Shown here piece by piece: positions 1 through 9,389 of a DNA stretch of 64,000 nucleotides; the first letter of the stretch is position 1, and each line of letters opens with the position of its first letter. The notes beneath the pieces are model-generated. The model ran no database searches. It was not told where the DNA came from and saw only the letters and a program-made list of their open reading frames with translations. Made by a program: the position numbers and the translations under genes. The DNA comes from Histomonas meleagridis (Eukaryota > Parabasalia > Tritrichomonadida > Dientamoebidae). The stretch covers positions 248,001 through 312,000 of the forward strand of contig WSYJ01000174.1 in assembly GCA_020186115.1 (NCBI GenBank). Reading direction: 5' to 3'.

Positions 1-2101
1 ACTGTGAAAAGATAATCGAAAATGAACAATCATTATTCATTTTAAGTGATTTAATGATTAATAAGAAAAAGAATTCAAGTAATTTCTTATCAGGTCGAAC
101 ACTTGTAACTATTAAATCCATATATTCCGTCCAACCAATCATTAATAATCGATGATATTCATCCGGATTTCGAAATGCAAAATTCGATGCATAAATATTA
201 AAATGTTTAAAATCAATGATATCATTACAACGTTCTGCTAATCGAACAAATCCAATTATAGCCTTTTTCGGATTATGTAATAAATTACCCATTAATAAGT
301 CTAAAATTACATAAAATGCTTTCACTAATGATTGATCTGTAATTTTAGATATTGAATCAATTGATGTACCTTTCGAATGAATGAATTTCATTAATGATTC
401 ATCCGATGAATATAATGATGAATTAAATCGAATATTTGTCGATACACAATTTGATTGATCTAATTTTGTATTATTTGTGATTTTTTCCATATCAATTTTC
501 TTATCATAATATATTGTAGCTTGATGTTGTCCATTTTTAATAAGTGCACCATTAACAAAGATTGGTATATATGCCCAACCTATAGGCTCTCGATCATTTT
601 TAGCTTTAGGTTGTGCTACAAAATGATAAAACTCAATAAAGAAACAATAATTGTTCTCAATTGGAAATGGTAAATCAAATACAAAGTTTTCGTCGAATTG
701 TCCTTTCTCACAATGATAATAACATTTAGTAAATCCATATTGATCATTTGTAGAATATACTTGTGAATGATGTAATTCTAATGGCTCTCGAGATGTAGGT
801 GATTTCCTTAATGATATTTGTGCAAAAATATTTCGTGCTTTAATTCCTGGTGGTAATTTAAAGGAAACTGATTCTAAACAAAATTGAACTTGATGTGAAA
901 AATACATATTCGATTTAATTTGCATCGATTGTTCATATAATAACCTTAATACAGTATAATTCTTTGATGTTAATTCTTCGATTTGACGGACTGAATGTGT
1001 GCTTAATTTAATTGTCATCGACATCTTATATTTGGGTTTGATTTTGTCCTTTTTGGCAGATTCAACAAGTGACTTCATGTTGGCGCCCGTTAAGGGTTGA
1101 TCGGCAACATAAATGTTATTGATAACTAATTGTTCGTTGATAATGAGGTCGTTAAGATTGACGTAGGTCCATGCAAATGGGGTAAAAACATTTAAATTTT
1201 TGGGCCATGATTGATTGACTGCTTTTTGCGCAGGTTCAGATTTGCCGTTAATATAATACTTGGCTAAATCTTCAGAACCACCTACGGTTAAAATATGTGA
1301 GAGAATAAAGATAAGATAATTAGGACACGTCATATCAGGAAGTTCAAATGATGCTTTTTGATTGAGATTTATTTGGATTTTTTGGCGCTGATAAAATTCT
1401 AGATTACTCTTGGGAAAGAAAACCCATTCGTCAGAAATGAAGTTTTTGTCTTGAAGAAGTTTGGCATTGATTTGAACTGGGGCTAAAAATGGATATGAAG
1501 TTTGAATTCCAAGAAATGAAATTGAGATAAACTGGATGTCTTCAAGCGGTGGTGCTCGAATCGATTCCATTTGTCTTCTTTTTAAAAGCTCAGGCTTTGA
1601 TTTGAAATAACTGGAGATAATATGTGAAACAATTTCTTCATTAACATCACTGTGGATATGTGAACTCTCTGCATCAAATAAGAATGATATGTTCCTTTCT
1701 GGTAAAAAGTTTTGTCGCTCTTTGATTTGGAAATCAGGAATATCAAGAAATTGACAACTTGAAGAATGAAATTGAACAAATGGATTATCAGACCATTTAT
1801 TTTGAGAGTTTTTTTGTAAAGCCATTTGGCTTAAATAAGGGTTTTCATCTTCAGATACATCTGGAATAAAATTTGTCCATGAACATGATGCAAGTGACTC
1901 ATCATTTCTAACCCATTCTTCTATTTCTGCATTCATGCTCTCCATATCTTGATCATCTATATAAGGAGGATTTGAAAATTCTTCTTCAATTGGTCCTTCT
2001 TCTGAGTATTTTGTTTCTTCAAAAAGCTGCGTTAAAATGCTGCCATGTCTTTTATGATTACTTTTAAATGTTAGAGAATGGTAACTTGGATTTTTACTCA
2101 T
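1..2101 (-). CDS. DOCK-family Rho/Rac guanine nucleotide exchange factor, N-terminal part (runs off the window)
   Basis: DOCK proteins load GTP onto Rac/Cdc42-type GTPases at membranes. The frame is open from the ATG at 2101 to the window edge (about 700 residues). Residues about 420-520 look like a DHR-1 (C2-type) domain: a segment beginning ARNIFAQISLRKSP, a core reading FDENFVFDLPFPIENN, then CFFIEFYHF and the typical close EPIGWAYIPIFVNGALIKNG. The first 200 residues are polar and acidic, as in DOCK6-8-type proteins. The catalytic DHR-2 domain would lie beyond position 1 and is not visible. A Rac GTPase, a plausible substrate, is encoded 6 kb away. An AACGGTTA M3-like box lies 34-41 nt upstream in reverse orientation. 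The family call rests on the DHR-1 pattern only. Confidence 0.75.
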   Translation of the reverse strand, partial: MSKNPSYHSLTFKSNHKRHGSILTQLFEETKYSEEGPIEEEFSNPPYIDDQDMESMNAEIEEWVRNDESLASCSWTNFIPDVSEDENPYLSQMALQKNSQNKWSDNPFVQFHSSSCQFLDIPDFQIKERQNFLPERNISFLFDAESSHIHSDVNEEIVSHIISSYFKSKPELLKRRQMESIRAPPLEDIQFISISFLGIQTSYPFLAPVQINAKLLQDKNFISDEWVFFPKSNLEFYQRQKIQINLNQKASFELPDMTCPNYLIFILSHILTVGGSEDLAKYYINGKSEPAQKAVNQSWPKNLNVFTPFAWTYVNLNDLIINEQLVINNIYVADQPLTGANMKSLVESAKKDKIKPKYKMSMTIKLSTHSVRQIEELTSKNYTVLRLLYEQSMQIKSNMYFSHQVQFCLESVSFKLPPGIKARNIFAQISLRKSPTSREPLELHHSQVYSTNDQYGFTKCYYHCEKGQFDENFVFDLPFPIENNYCFFIEFYHFVAQPKAKNDREPIGWAYIPIFVNGALIKNGQHQATIYYDKKIDMEKITNNTKLDQSNCVSTNIRFNSSLYSSDESLMKFIHSKGTSIDSISKITDQSLVKAFYVILDLLMGNLLHNPKKAIIGFVRLAERCNDIIDFKHFNIYASNFAFRNPDEYHRLLMIGWTEYMDLIVTSVRPDKKLLEFFFLLIIKSLKMNNDCSFSIIFSQ

Positions 2102-2735
2102 GTATTCCTTTTTATATGTTTATACTCAGAATTAAACGGTTATTTCGGTTCCATCATCTACTCCAGATACAAAAATCCCTTCTCAAATTTTATACGATGA
2201 TGAATTAATTAGTCTTATTCAAAATGCAGATGCGCTAAAAATCACATGAATGATTTATGATTTTTAAATTTATATATTCTCGCCAAAATAATGAAAAATT
2301 CAGGCAAATGACTTCTGACATTTTACGTTTGAATTGAAAATTGAATCACTTGAAATTTTCAAATAAATAAAAAAATCTGATTAAAATAAAGTGAAAAACT
2401 GGAAATTTGAAGTGAATACATTCAATAGAGTAATAAATAATATCGGAAATCAGCATTTTTAATAAAAAACATATTTACAGGCAAACTCAATATTAGCTAA
2501 GAGAATGTATAAAAGAAGTAAAAATTCAATATTGGATAAAGAGATAACTATTTCGCATATTCGTGATTAATTTGAATATTAATTCAATTTTTTGATCGCC
2601 ATTCATAAATTTTATCGCACGATGTGAGTTAGTGATAAATTTTAAGATACACAATGTTTTAAATCATATTCTTCTTTCAAAATTCTCGTTTCTTTTTTGT
2701 CTAGGTTCATATGATCATTTTCCTCACAATTTTAC
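2102..2735. other. Intergenic region with a short coding-like remnant
   Basis: This gap separates the DOCK gene from the acyltransferase-like gene. It starts with an AACGGTTA box at 2135-2142. From about 2147 to 2249 the plus strand reads like protein (TPDTKIPSQILYDDELISL) and ends at TGA, but it has no ATG, so it may be a relic of an older gene. Nothing else is recognised. Confidence 0.4.
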
Positions 2736-2756
2736 GAACGTTACAACATAACGTTC
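2736..2756. repeat. Inverted repeat GAACGTTA-caaca-TAACGTTC
   Basis: Two perfect 8-nt arms surround a 5-nt loop, 60 nt upstream of the next ATG. Each arm contains AACGTT, which resembles half of a Myb recognition site, so this could be a dimeric operator or simply a hairpin. Confidence 0.4.
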
Positions 2757-2802
2757 CAGCGGCATAACCACCTTTTATATGTGAAGTGAAAATTATCGTT
2801 GT

Positions 2803-2808
2803 TCACAA
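2803..2808 (+). promoter_or_regulatory. Initiator TCACAA
   Basis: It fits the trichomonad Inr consensus TCAYWW and lies 11 nt before the ATG at 2816. It decides that start against the GTG ten codons upstream. Confidence 0.55.
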
Positions 2809-2815
2809 CTTCTCT

Positions 2816-4036
2816 ATGGCATTATCTCGTCCCTTAACTCCACTAGAAAACTTATACACAAAAATTATTCCAATTAATATTCAGCTTGGAATAGAAGTGG
2901 ATGACCCTCAAATTATTCCAAAATATGTGGATCAACTTAAAAAAGTATCTTTATCATTGCACTTAATGTCTGATGGGAAAAATTTAATTTCTACTAATAA
3001 AGATGTGCCAGTAATGCATATTCCAGAATTTCCTAATCTCAAAGATTCTGTTGAATATGTTTTAACTCATAACGCACCAAAAGAAAACTTCCCTCTTGCC
3101 ACTATTTCCACCAACTCAAATCAACTTATATTTAATTGTTGCCATACTTTTGGAGATGGTTCACATCTTAAACGCATTGTTTCAGAACTTCAAAATCCCA
3201 CAAACACACCACTACCAAAACTTCCTACGCCAATACTTACCACCTTTTCAGAAGAGCTTTCACGTCTTTCACCACTTTCCCATGATTATCGAGATCCTAT
3301 GTTTACACATCTCAAGAACCAAACACCAGAAAAAGCAGATCCAACCGATGTCTTCCAAAACATTGTTTCCAAATTCCCTGCTAATACTCTTAGTTGTTAT
3401 CATAATGGCAAAATTTCGGGCCTTACCGAACATATCAGTGCGTCATTAGTTCTCTCCGCCAAAGCCATTGGAGGACTTAGCGATGGCTTTGGAACTCAAA
3501 ACGCAGTTGACTTACGGCCATTTCTTCCTAAGCATCTTCAAAAATCGTTAGGCATTATTGACCACGTTGGAATGGTTATTATGACATCACAAAAGCCAAA
3601 AACATTTGGCGATCTTAAAAAAGACTTTCGCGCCACTTTAAATGATGCAATTTCACGCAAGCTATTTTTCAACCATATGAAATGGGACATTTTGCACTAC
3701 TGTTCTGATGAAGGAGTTAAAGAAGAACTTCCGTTACAAGGTTTAATGGTTCTTTTGTCGAATGTCGGACAAGTGCACATTAAGAAACCGATAACAGATG
3801 TGATGATGAGAGTCGACATGGAAGAGCCTTATTCAGTCGCATCAATAATTTCATATTCGGTGATTTCGGAAAAAGAAAATTCGGTTCGAACACATTTGAC
3901 TTATGGCGCAAAAGGTACAACGAAACATTACATGGAAAGACTCAACAAAGTCTTCGAATACGCAATGAGAAACTTCCAGCCGTCATTGGAAATAGATAAA
4001 GCAATCGATATCCTTCGAAAAATAGATAAGAAATAA
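2816..4036 (+). CDS. Acyltransferase/condensation-domain-like protein (HxxxDG motif)
   Basis: The 406-residue protein has HTFGDG, the HxxxDG active-site motif of the chloramphenicol acetyltransferase/condensation-domain superfamily, within the segment NCCHTFGDGSHLKRIV near residue 120. The length suits a two-lobed enzyme of this fold (alcohol acetyltransferase, wax ester synthase or condensation-like). The second lobe has hydrophobic strands and a putative solvent channel loop but no DFGWG motif, so it is not a typical BAHD enzyme. The start is the first in-frame ATG, placed 11 nt after an Inr. There is no signal peptide or membrane anchor, so it is probably cytosolic. The substrate cannot be inferred. 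Confidence 0.6.
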   Translation: MALSRPLTPLENLYTKIIPINIQLGIEVDDPQIIPKYVDQLKKVSLSLHLMSDGKNLISTNKDVPVMHIPEFPNLKDSVEYVLTHNAPKENFPLATISTNSNQLIFNCCHTFGDGSHLKRIVSELQNPTNTPLPKLPTPILTTFSEELSRLSPLSHDYRDPMFTHLKNQTPEKADPTDVFQNIVSKFPANTLSCYHNGKISGLTEHISASLVLSAKAIGGLSDGFGTQNAVDLRPFLPKHLQKSLGIIDHVGMVIMTSQKPKTFGDLKKDFRATLNDAISRKLFFNHMKWDILHYCSDEGVKEELPLQGLMVLLSNVGQVHIKKPITDVMMRVDMEEPYSVASIISYSVISEKENSVRTHLTYGAKGTTKHYMERLNKVFEYAMRNFQPSLEIDKAIDILRKIDKK

Positions 4037-4339
4037 AATGATTTAATGATAATATTACTATTTTTCGATTTAATTAGTGCATTAATGCGGTTTTTCCCAT
4101 ATATTAATATTACTAATTTAGATTTAACAAAATATGGTATAATAATCATTTTATTATGTGTTGAAATTAATTTTTCATTCTGTTATGGAAATAAATACTG
4201 TAATTTTTTATTAAAGTTTAACGGGATAAGCAACACATTGAGAGAACATAAGGTCATTTTGAAGATTACAATGAAATTTAATAAGCACATACAAAATTAC
4301 TTAAAAAACAATAATTTTTCCTTGTGTTTAAAAATCTAG
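4037..4339. other. AT-rich intergenic sequence
   Basis: An open frame on the plus strand here is low-complexity and very hydrophobic, without promoter motif or family likeness. I see nothing supportable. Confidence 0.4.
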
Positions 4340-4720
4340 TTGTAAATATTTCATTCCAGTACTTGCCAATCATTTTATAAGACAAACATTTTTGTATGAA
4401 TGCGTTTGCAGATTATTAACAATATTATTATAATCAATTATAATCGATTTTTATCAACTATGTTTATTTGTAATAATCATTGTTCAGTTTGAAATCGCTA
4501 AGCAATCAATACAATACGATAATGGCTTATATGTTGTCCAATACCATCCATGGTTTGTTCCAAAAAATCACATAGATTGTGCAAAAAGTAAAAATTTTGG
4601 ACTTATAAAAACATAAGGAGATATGAATTAATTCCTTTTTCTTCTAATTCATTCCTTATTTTTGACTCTGTTAATCTTTTTGCATTTGCACATGATGCGT
4701 TCAAAAATTAAATATTTTTT
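4340..4720 (-). pseudogene. Decayed copy of the 3' part of the neighbouring serine peptidase gene
   Basis: This stretch aligns by eye with 4850-5180, the 3' third of the peptidase gene, on the same strand. Shared landmarks include CCAATACCA..CATGGTTTGTTC (4539 onward) matching the same words near 5020, the CTTGCCA....TTATAAG block at the 3' end, and CCTTTTTCTT.TAATTCATT followed by CTTTTTGCATTT. Numerous substitutions and small indels destroy the frame. It is the remnant of a tandem duplication; the 5' two thirds are missing. Confidence 0.7.
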
Positions 4721-4845
4721 GATATTTATTCAATTCAATCACTTCATTAAATATATTATTAAAATATCATTTCCTCTACGAATAATTTTAAGAAATTCAC
4801 AAATATAAAATCACAAATCGCTTAACTTTGTTAATGTATTTGTAT

Positions 4846-5874
4846 TTATTGTAAGTATTTCAGGCCTGTGCTTGCCAGCCACCTTATAAGTCGAACATTT
4901 CTATCTGCAGGCATTTGATGATCCCAATCACCACCAATTACTTCTATCGGAGTGTTTTCATCAATTATTGACCAGTTTGAAAGCAACAAGTCATAAATAT
5001 AATAAGACTTTGGTTCTTCCGGTGTCCAATACCACGCGTGGTTTGTTCTATAAAACCACAGAGGTGTTACCAAGAGAAAAGTTCCTGGACTGATGAATAC
5101 ATCAGGGGAATAAGTTGGTTGTAATCCTTTTTCTTTTAATTCATTTATTTCCAACTCTGATAAACTTTTTGCATTTTCATATGATCCATTTCTTGTTGAG
5201 GCATTTTCATATAAATTATTAATGGCTTGAATAACAACAGAAATGTTAGTAGCTTCATTACAATTTTCTTTTGGATTCGAGCGTTTGTGTATGCCGAAAA
5301 CATTGCCATCTGTGTTGGTAAGTGGTGATCCTGATGATCCTGGCTCAGTCGAAATTTCATGAAGAATATCAAACCCCCAAAAAAGTCGTATGTTTCCTTG
5401 TGCAAATGATAAGTCTTCTCCACCCGGATATTGGATAATAAACGCTCGATCTCCTTTTTGAATGTATGGATTGGGATAAAGATAATTTACACTGAAATCA
5501 AAAAATGATGAAGGAATCTCAACAAATGATACGTCAAGCAAAGGACAAGTAAAGCGAAATGTGTCATGTCTAATTCGAAAAGTAACAAGCTTGTTTCTAG
5601 ATTCAAAGTACATGCATATTTCTCCTTCATCTCTAAGATGAAAATCACGTAAAACATGATTATTTGTCATAAGTCCATAAATATATCCTCTGTGAGAAAG
5701 TGGAATGGCAACTAAAAAACCACTAGCAACACTTTTTTCCAAAATAATTTTACAAGTAACATTTGCAACAGAATTCATCTTTTTAAACGATATGGGTTGA
5801 TATGTTCCTCTTATTGCCATTTCGTTTCTCATATACATTTCATTTCTTTTTGTTGTAGAAGTTCCTCCACCCAT
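4846..5874 (-). CDS. Trypsin-fold serine peptidase, intracellular type
   Basis: The 342-residue protein carries a complete chymotrypsin-fold triad: His in TNNHVL, Asp in PLLDVSFVEI and Ser in STEPGSSGSPL, followed by the S1-pocket strand NVFGIHKRS. Spacing resembles V8/DegP-like S1 peptidases. No signal peptide or propeptide is visible, so it probably acts inside the cell. About 130 residues after the domain (from near GLQPTYSPDVF) form a Trp/Tyr-rich tail without a known domain. I start at the ATG at 5874; the frame extends to a GTG at 5913, and another ATG 12 codons further in is possible. A CAAACGGC box lies about 15 nt upstream of the start. A decayed copy lies directly downstream. Confidence 0.75.
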   Translation of the reverse strand: MGGGTSTTKRNEMYMRNEMAIRGTYQPISFKKMNSVANVTCKIILEKSVASGFLVAIPLSHRGYIYGLMTNNHVLRDFHLRDEGEICMYFESRNKLVTFRIRHDTFRFTCPLLDVSFVEIPSSFFDFSVNYLYPNPYIQKGDRAFIIQYPGGEDLSFAQGNIRLFWGFDILHEISTEPGSSGSPLTNTDGNVFGIHKRSNPKENCNEATNISVVIQAINNLYENASTRNGSYENAKSLSELEINELKEKGLQPTYSPDVFISPGTFLLVTPLWFYRTNHAWYWTPEEPKSYYIYDLLLSNWSIIDENTPIEVIGGDWDHQMPADRNVRLIRWLASTGLKYLQ

Positions 5875-6403
5875 CCAAAAAATGCCGTTTGAAGGTGGTG
5901 TTTTTACAAACACCTAAACACACTAATTTTGTTGACGGTTGGATTCAATTGTTTGCAATAGAAAATGCACTTTTATTTCAATTTTCTGAACTTATCTGTG
6001 GCCACAAGCTTGTGTAGCTATCGTGTTTTAGAAAAATGGATTAAGAGGGAAATGATCGTCAGTAAAGAGGAGGAGGAAAGTGACACAATTTATCCAATAC
6101 AGATTGTATGGGATATCGTGTATATGACACAATCTGAAAAACTGTTTAACTATTCGCTTATATTAAACAAATATATAAATTGCGAAAAAATCGATTTATT
6201 TGAATCTTTTTTGAATGGAATCAATATTGTAATAAAATATTGTAACAAATATTTTTTTCATGGATTTGTTTTACATTGTTCCTCTAGTAACAAAAATCCG
6301 AAAATCACTTGTCGTTACTTTACAACGTAGTGATTTTTTAAAAAATGTTTCAATTAATGATGTATCAGAAGAAGGAAAAACTTTTTCACATTAGCACAAT
6401 TTA
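5875..6403. other. Intergenic region
   Basis: A 121-codon plus-strand frame (5965-6330) has an ATG but reads like random AT-rich translation. Near 6293-6337 there is an imperfect inverted repeat (AAAATCACT against AGTGATTTT). No gene is supported. Confidence 0.35.
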
Positions 6404-6429
6404 TTCATACAAACTCGAGTTTGTATGAA
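6404..6429. repeat. 26-bp perfect palindrome centred on CTCGAG
   Basis: The arm TTCATACAAACTC at 6404-6416 is followed without a loop by its exact reverse complement at 6417-6429. It could be a protein-binding site, a cruciform-prone site or a scar of rearrangement. Confidence 0.85.
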
Positions 6430-6456
6430 AAGTTTTTTAATAAATATGTTCAAAAT

Positions 6457-6747
6457 ATGGATAAAATTTTCACGTTAACATTTTGTGCATTTGTTCGAAC
6501 CAATTTTTCAAGAAAATATTTCATGAATCTTTTCATGAATATTACAAATCCAACTATAAATGAATTAAATTTTTTAGATATAATTGATATTTTAACTAGT
6601 GATTTTAAATGTGATTTATCAAGATTTAATTTATACAATTCTTATCGAAATTTAGATAACCATCAATTACTTATTGAAGTGAAGATTAAAATATTAAGAG
6701 ATAAATATTATGTTGATCAAATTAAAGAATTAAAAAAAATATTTTGA
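6457..6747 (+). CDS. Small hypothetical protein
   Basis: A 96-residue frame from the ATG at 6457. It is rich in Asn, Leu, Ile and Phe and ends with a basic, possibly helical tail (KIKILRDKYYVDQIKELKKIF region). No signal peptide, domain or promoter motif is visible. Even amino-acid texture in the second half suggests it is or was coding, but it could be chance in AT-rich DNA. Confidence 0.3.
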   Translation: MDKIFTLTFCAFVRTNFSRKYFMNLFMNITNPTINELNFLDIIDILTSDFKCDLSRFNLYNSYRNLDNHQLLIEVKIKILRDKYYVDQIKELKKIF

Positions 6748-6864
6748 TTAAAATGATTTTTTAATATCTAATCTGAATAGCGTTTTGCATAGAATACATT
6801 ATGTTCTTGTAGAGCCCCATGAGAGTTTTAATGGAATCATTGAGAGTTCTATACGAAAAGTGTT

Positions 6865-7488
6865 ATGAAACATAAAATTATCATTGGTATTTCTGGCCCT
6901 TCAGCTTCTGGCAAAACAACAATCGCAAAAAAACTGGCAGAAAAAATAAATACAGAAGTTGTTAGCATTGACAATTATTTCGATTTAAATCCTGATAAAA
7001 ATTTGCAAATGTTTCATGGAATTCAAATTTTTAACTATGATAAAGTGGATTCAATTGACTGGGATTTACTGGTGTATGAAATAGATAATGAAACAAAGCA
7101 TGATATAATAATTTTAGAAGGATTCATTTTATTTGGTGACAAAAGAATCGAAAAAATGGTAGATGCACTTATAAACATCGAGTTTTCTGGTGAAGAAGAT
7201 TTTGGTCTAGCATTGGAACGTCGAATTTCGAGAGGATTCCATGCCAAAGTTCCAGATGATTATCATGAAAACCCAGTAATTGACCGTGTACACTTCACGT
7301 GTTCATATTTTGAAGAAATTGTTTGGCCAGAAATGCTACAACATCCAGAATACAGAAAACCTAATGGATGGAACAAGCCTCTTTTGGAACTAAACGCCAA
7401 ATCTCCACTTGAAGAAAACGTACAAAAGTCCTTTGACTTTACACAAAAATTTATTGAAAGTCGGAAAACTAAATGTTACATATCTTGA
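6865..7488 (+). CDS. Nicotinamide riboside kinase-like P-loop nucleoside kinase
   Basis: The 207-residue protein starts with the Walker A loop GISGPSASGKTT (residues 8-19), followed by SIDNYFD, the position of the DDFF motif of eukaryotic nicotinamide riboside kinases, then the Walker B-like IIILEGFILFG. The lid region has ERRISRGF, and YFEEIVWPEM matches the YFxxxVWP segment of NRK enzymes. This points to NRK more than to uridine kinase. It would phosphorylate nicotinamide riboside to NMN (NAD salvage) in the cytosol. An ATG with a TCATT word 24 nt upstream supports the start. Substrate choice between nicotinamide riboside and uridine cannot be settled by eye. Confidence 0.75.
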   Translation: MKHKIIIGISGPSASGKTTIAKKLAEKINTEVVSIDNYFDLNPDKNLQMFHGIQIFNYDKVDSIDWDLLVYEIDNETKHDIIILEGFILFGDKRIEKMVDALINIEFSGEEDFGLALERRISRGFHAKVPDDYHENPVIDRVHFTCSYFEEIVWPEMLQHPEYRKPNGWNKPLLELNAKSPLEENVQKSFDFTQKFIESRKTKCYIS

Positions 7489-8145
7489 ATAGTTCCTTTA
7501 TTGGATGCAAAGATAGTAAATAAACTATTTACTATTAGAGAGAAAAATTCCTTTTTTTCATAACTCTTTGGCAATGCAAAAACATATTGGGATTTTTATT
7601 AAAAAATAAATCTCATGATATCCATAAGTTAACTATAAAATTTCAACCAAGATCATTTAAATCAACATTTCCTATAGAATAATTTTTAATTTAGCGAGAA
7701 AATTTCTGCCCCAAGCTATTGATTTTGTGAAAATTTACAAATTTTTGGTAAAACATACAGATTTCTCAACCATTTCTTAATATTATAATAATTAATTGTC
7801 TTTTTCTTTATCGCTATATAATTCGCATTTAATAGATGTGTTTAACTGAATTTCATGCATGAATTTTTTCCAATCAAGCAAATCAATATGGATTATATAA
7901 TAGATCATCCAAATAGAAACATATCTATACAAAAAAGTTAATCAAAACAATTCAAATAAAATGTTATTGTGTATTTTATGAAGATTTAAGACAACTTCTT
8001 TTTGCATAAAAAGTGCATAAGGTCAAAAAATGCAATGCCACTTTTATACACTTTACACCCATTTGAAATTTCAGAAAAATGATAAAAATTTTTAAAATTT
8101 AACCGCCACAGATGTTGTGCATAAAAAGAAACTTGGCTGAAATTT
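7489..8145. other. AT-rich intergenic region between convergent genes
   Basis: It contains the 3' ends of the kinase and Rac genes, which converge here. I see no open frame, RNA gene or repeat that I can support. Confidence 0.4.
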
Positions 8146-8745
8146 TTAAATCATTTCGCAGCATCCATCCTTTTGCTGTTTAGTTGAGGCTGTGTTAACA
8201 GTTGGTGGATGGAGAACAATTTTGATTGCTGACTCAAATACCTCTTTAAGATGGTATTGCTTCAAGGCTGAGCATTCAACATAATCACAAGCTCCAATCT
8301 TAGCTTTCATTTCCTCACCTTGTGAAGTGGAGATTGGTTCCATTCCTTTCGACTTAAGTTCTTCTGCATGTTCTTCAAATTCATCTCTAAGATCGCATTT
8401 CATACCTACTAAGATGTAAGGGGTAGTTGGGCAGTGCTCTTTAACTTCTGGAACCCACATGTTTTGAACATTTTCAAGAGATGTTGGAGATACAAGTGAG
8501 AAACAAAGAATGAAAACGTCTGTTTGTGGGTATGAAAGAGGACGAAGCTTCTTATAATCTTCCTGACCTGCAGTATCCCACAACTGAAGGTTAATTGCTT
8601 GATCTTCGACCATAACGTTTGCACTATAGTTATCGAAAACTGTTGGGATGTATTCTCCTGGGAAAGCGTTAGTGGTGTAAGAAATAAGGAGGCAGGTCTT
8701 ACCGACAGCTCCATCACCGACAACAACACACTTAATATGCTTCAT
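8146..8745 (-). CDS. Rac/Rho-family small GTPase
   Basis: A full-length 199-residue Rho-family GTPase. The G motifs are GDGAVGKT (P-loop), switch I with [16 protein letters not shown] in switch II, a Rho-type insert region after MKCDLRDE, and [14 protein letters not shown]. It ends in CEMI, a CAAX box for prenylation preceded by an extra Cys. Switch I and II match Rac. The guanine-specificity motif reads GMKCD instead of GTKxD, a conservative change. It should act as a membrane switch on actin and signalling, with the DOCK protein in this window a plausible activator. A TACGGTTA box and an Inr precede the ATG. Confidence 0.93.
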   Translation of the reverse strand: MKHIKCVVVGDGAVGKTCLLISYTTNAFPGEYIPTVFDNYSANVMVEDQAINLQLWDTAGQEDYKKLRPLSYPQTDVFILCFSLVSPTSLENVQNMWVPEVKEHCPTTPYILVGMKCDLRDEFEEHAEELKSKGMEPISTSQGEEMKAKIGACDYVECSALKQYHLKEVFESAIKIVLHPPTVNTASTKQQKDGCCEMI

Positions 8746-8747
8746 GA

Positions 8748-8774
8748 AAATGAATTCTAAAAGTGGTAACCGTA
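8748..8774 (-). promoter_or_regulatory. Core promoter of the Rac gene: M3 box plus Inr
   Basis: Read on the minus strand, TACGGTTA (8774-8767) fits the M3 consensus and TCATTT (8753-8748) fits the Inr. The Inr A lies 6 nt before the ATG. This is the cleanest promoter of its kind in the window. Confidence 0.65.
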
Positions 8775-9389
8775 ATTTTTCACCTTAAAATTTATTCAAA
8801 AAGCGATTTTTGATCAGGTTTTGTGACGAATAAACCGCACTTTTATCATCGTCGGCCACGCCTGGAATGATAGACAAAAAACATTTTCATTATCATTAGA
8901 AACCTTATGTTAAAAAACCAAACATTTTATAAAAGAAATGTTTCGCACTTAGGAAATCCCTATATTTAATGATTGTAGTTCAGAATAGTAATTATTATTT
9001 TAATTTTAATTCCCTTAAAGCATCTCAGTGGACGAGTATAGCTTGCTTTCAGCCACAACCAGATAAACAACATTTGAGTTTTCATTGTATAATAAAATTT
9101 ATATATTCAAACAATATATGAATACTTTTGTGTTTCATGACCTTGTTATTCTTACTGACGAATAATAGCAAAAGAATTTCCAAAAATTCTAAAATTATCT
9201 TTTTTCCAATTTGATGACAAAAATTTCTTTTTCGACACAAATTATAACCGTTGCAAAATTGAAACAAAGCAACGGAAACCGCCAAAATTTTGAATTAATC
9301 CGGGTAACGATGCATTCAAAAAGTTATTTTGCACGTGCGTTGTTTCCAAAATCAACCGCTTTCCCCTCAAAATAATAACAGATTGAAAA
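8775..9389. other. Divergent intergenic region
   Basis: It separates the Rac gene from the divergently transcribed SH3 protein. A reverse-oriented AGCGGTTG (M3-like) box lies at 9353-9360, about 30 nt before the next ATG. No gene is seen. Confidence 0.4.

Noticed and set aside
4046-4339. 97-codon hydrophobic plus-strand frame
   Set aside because: Low complexity, no motif and next to a decayed gene copy; most likely chance.
5965-6330. 121-codon plus-strand frame with an ATG
   Set aside because: Composition and residue order look like chance translation of AT-rich DNA; no promoter, domain or relative visible.
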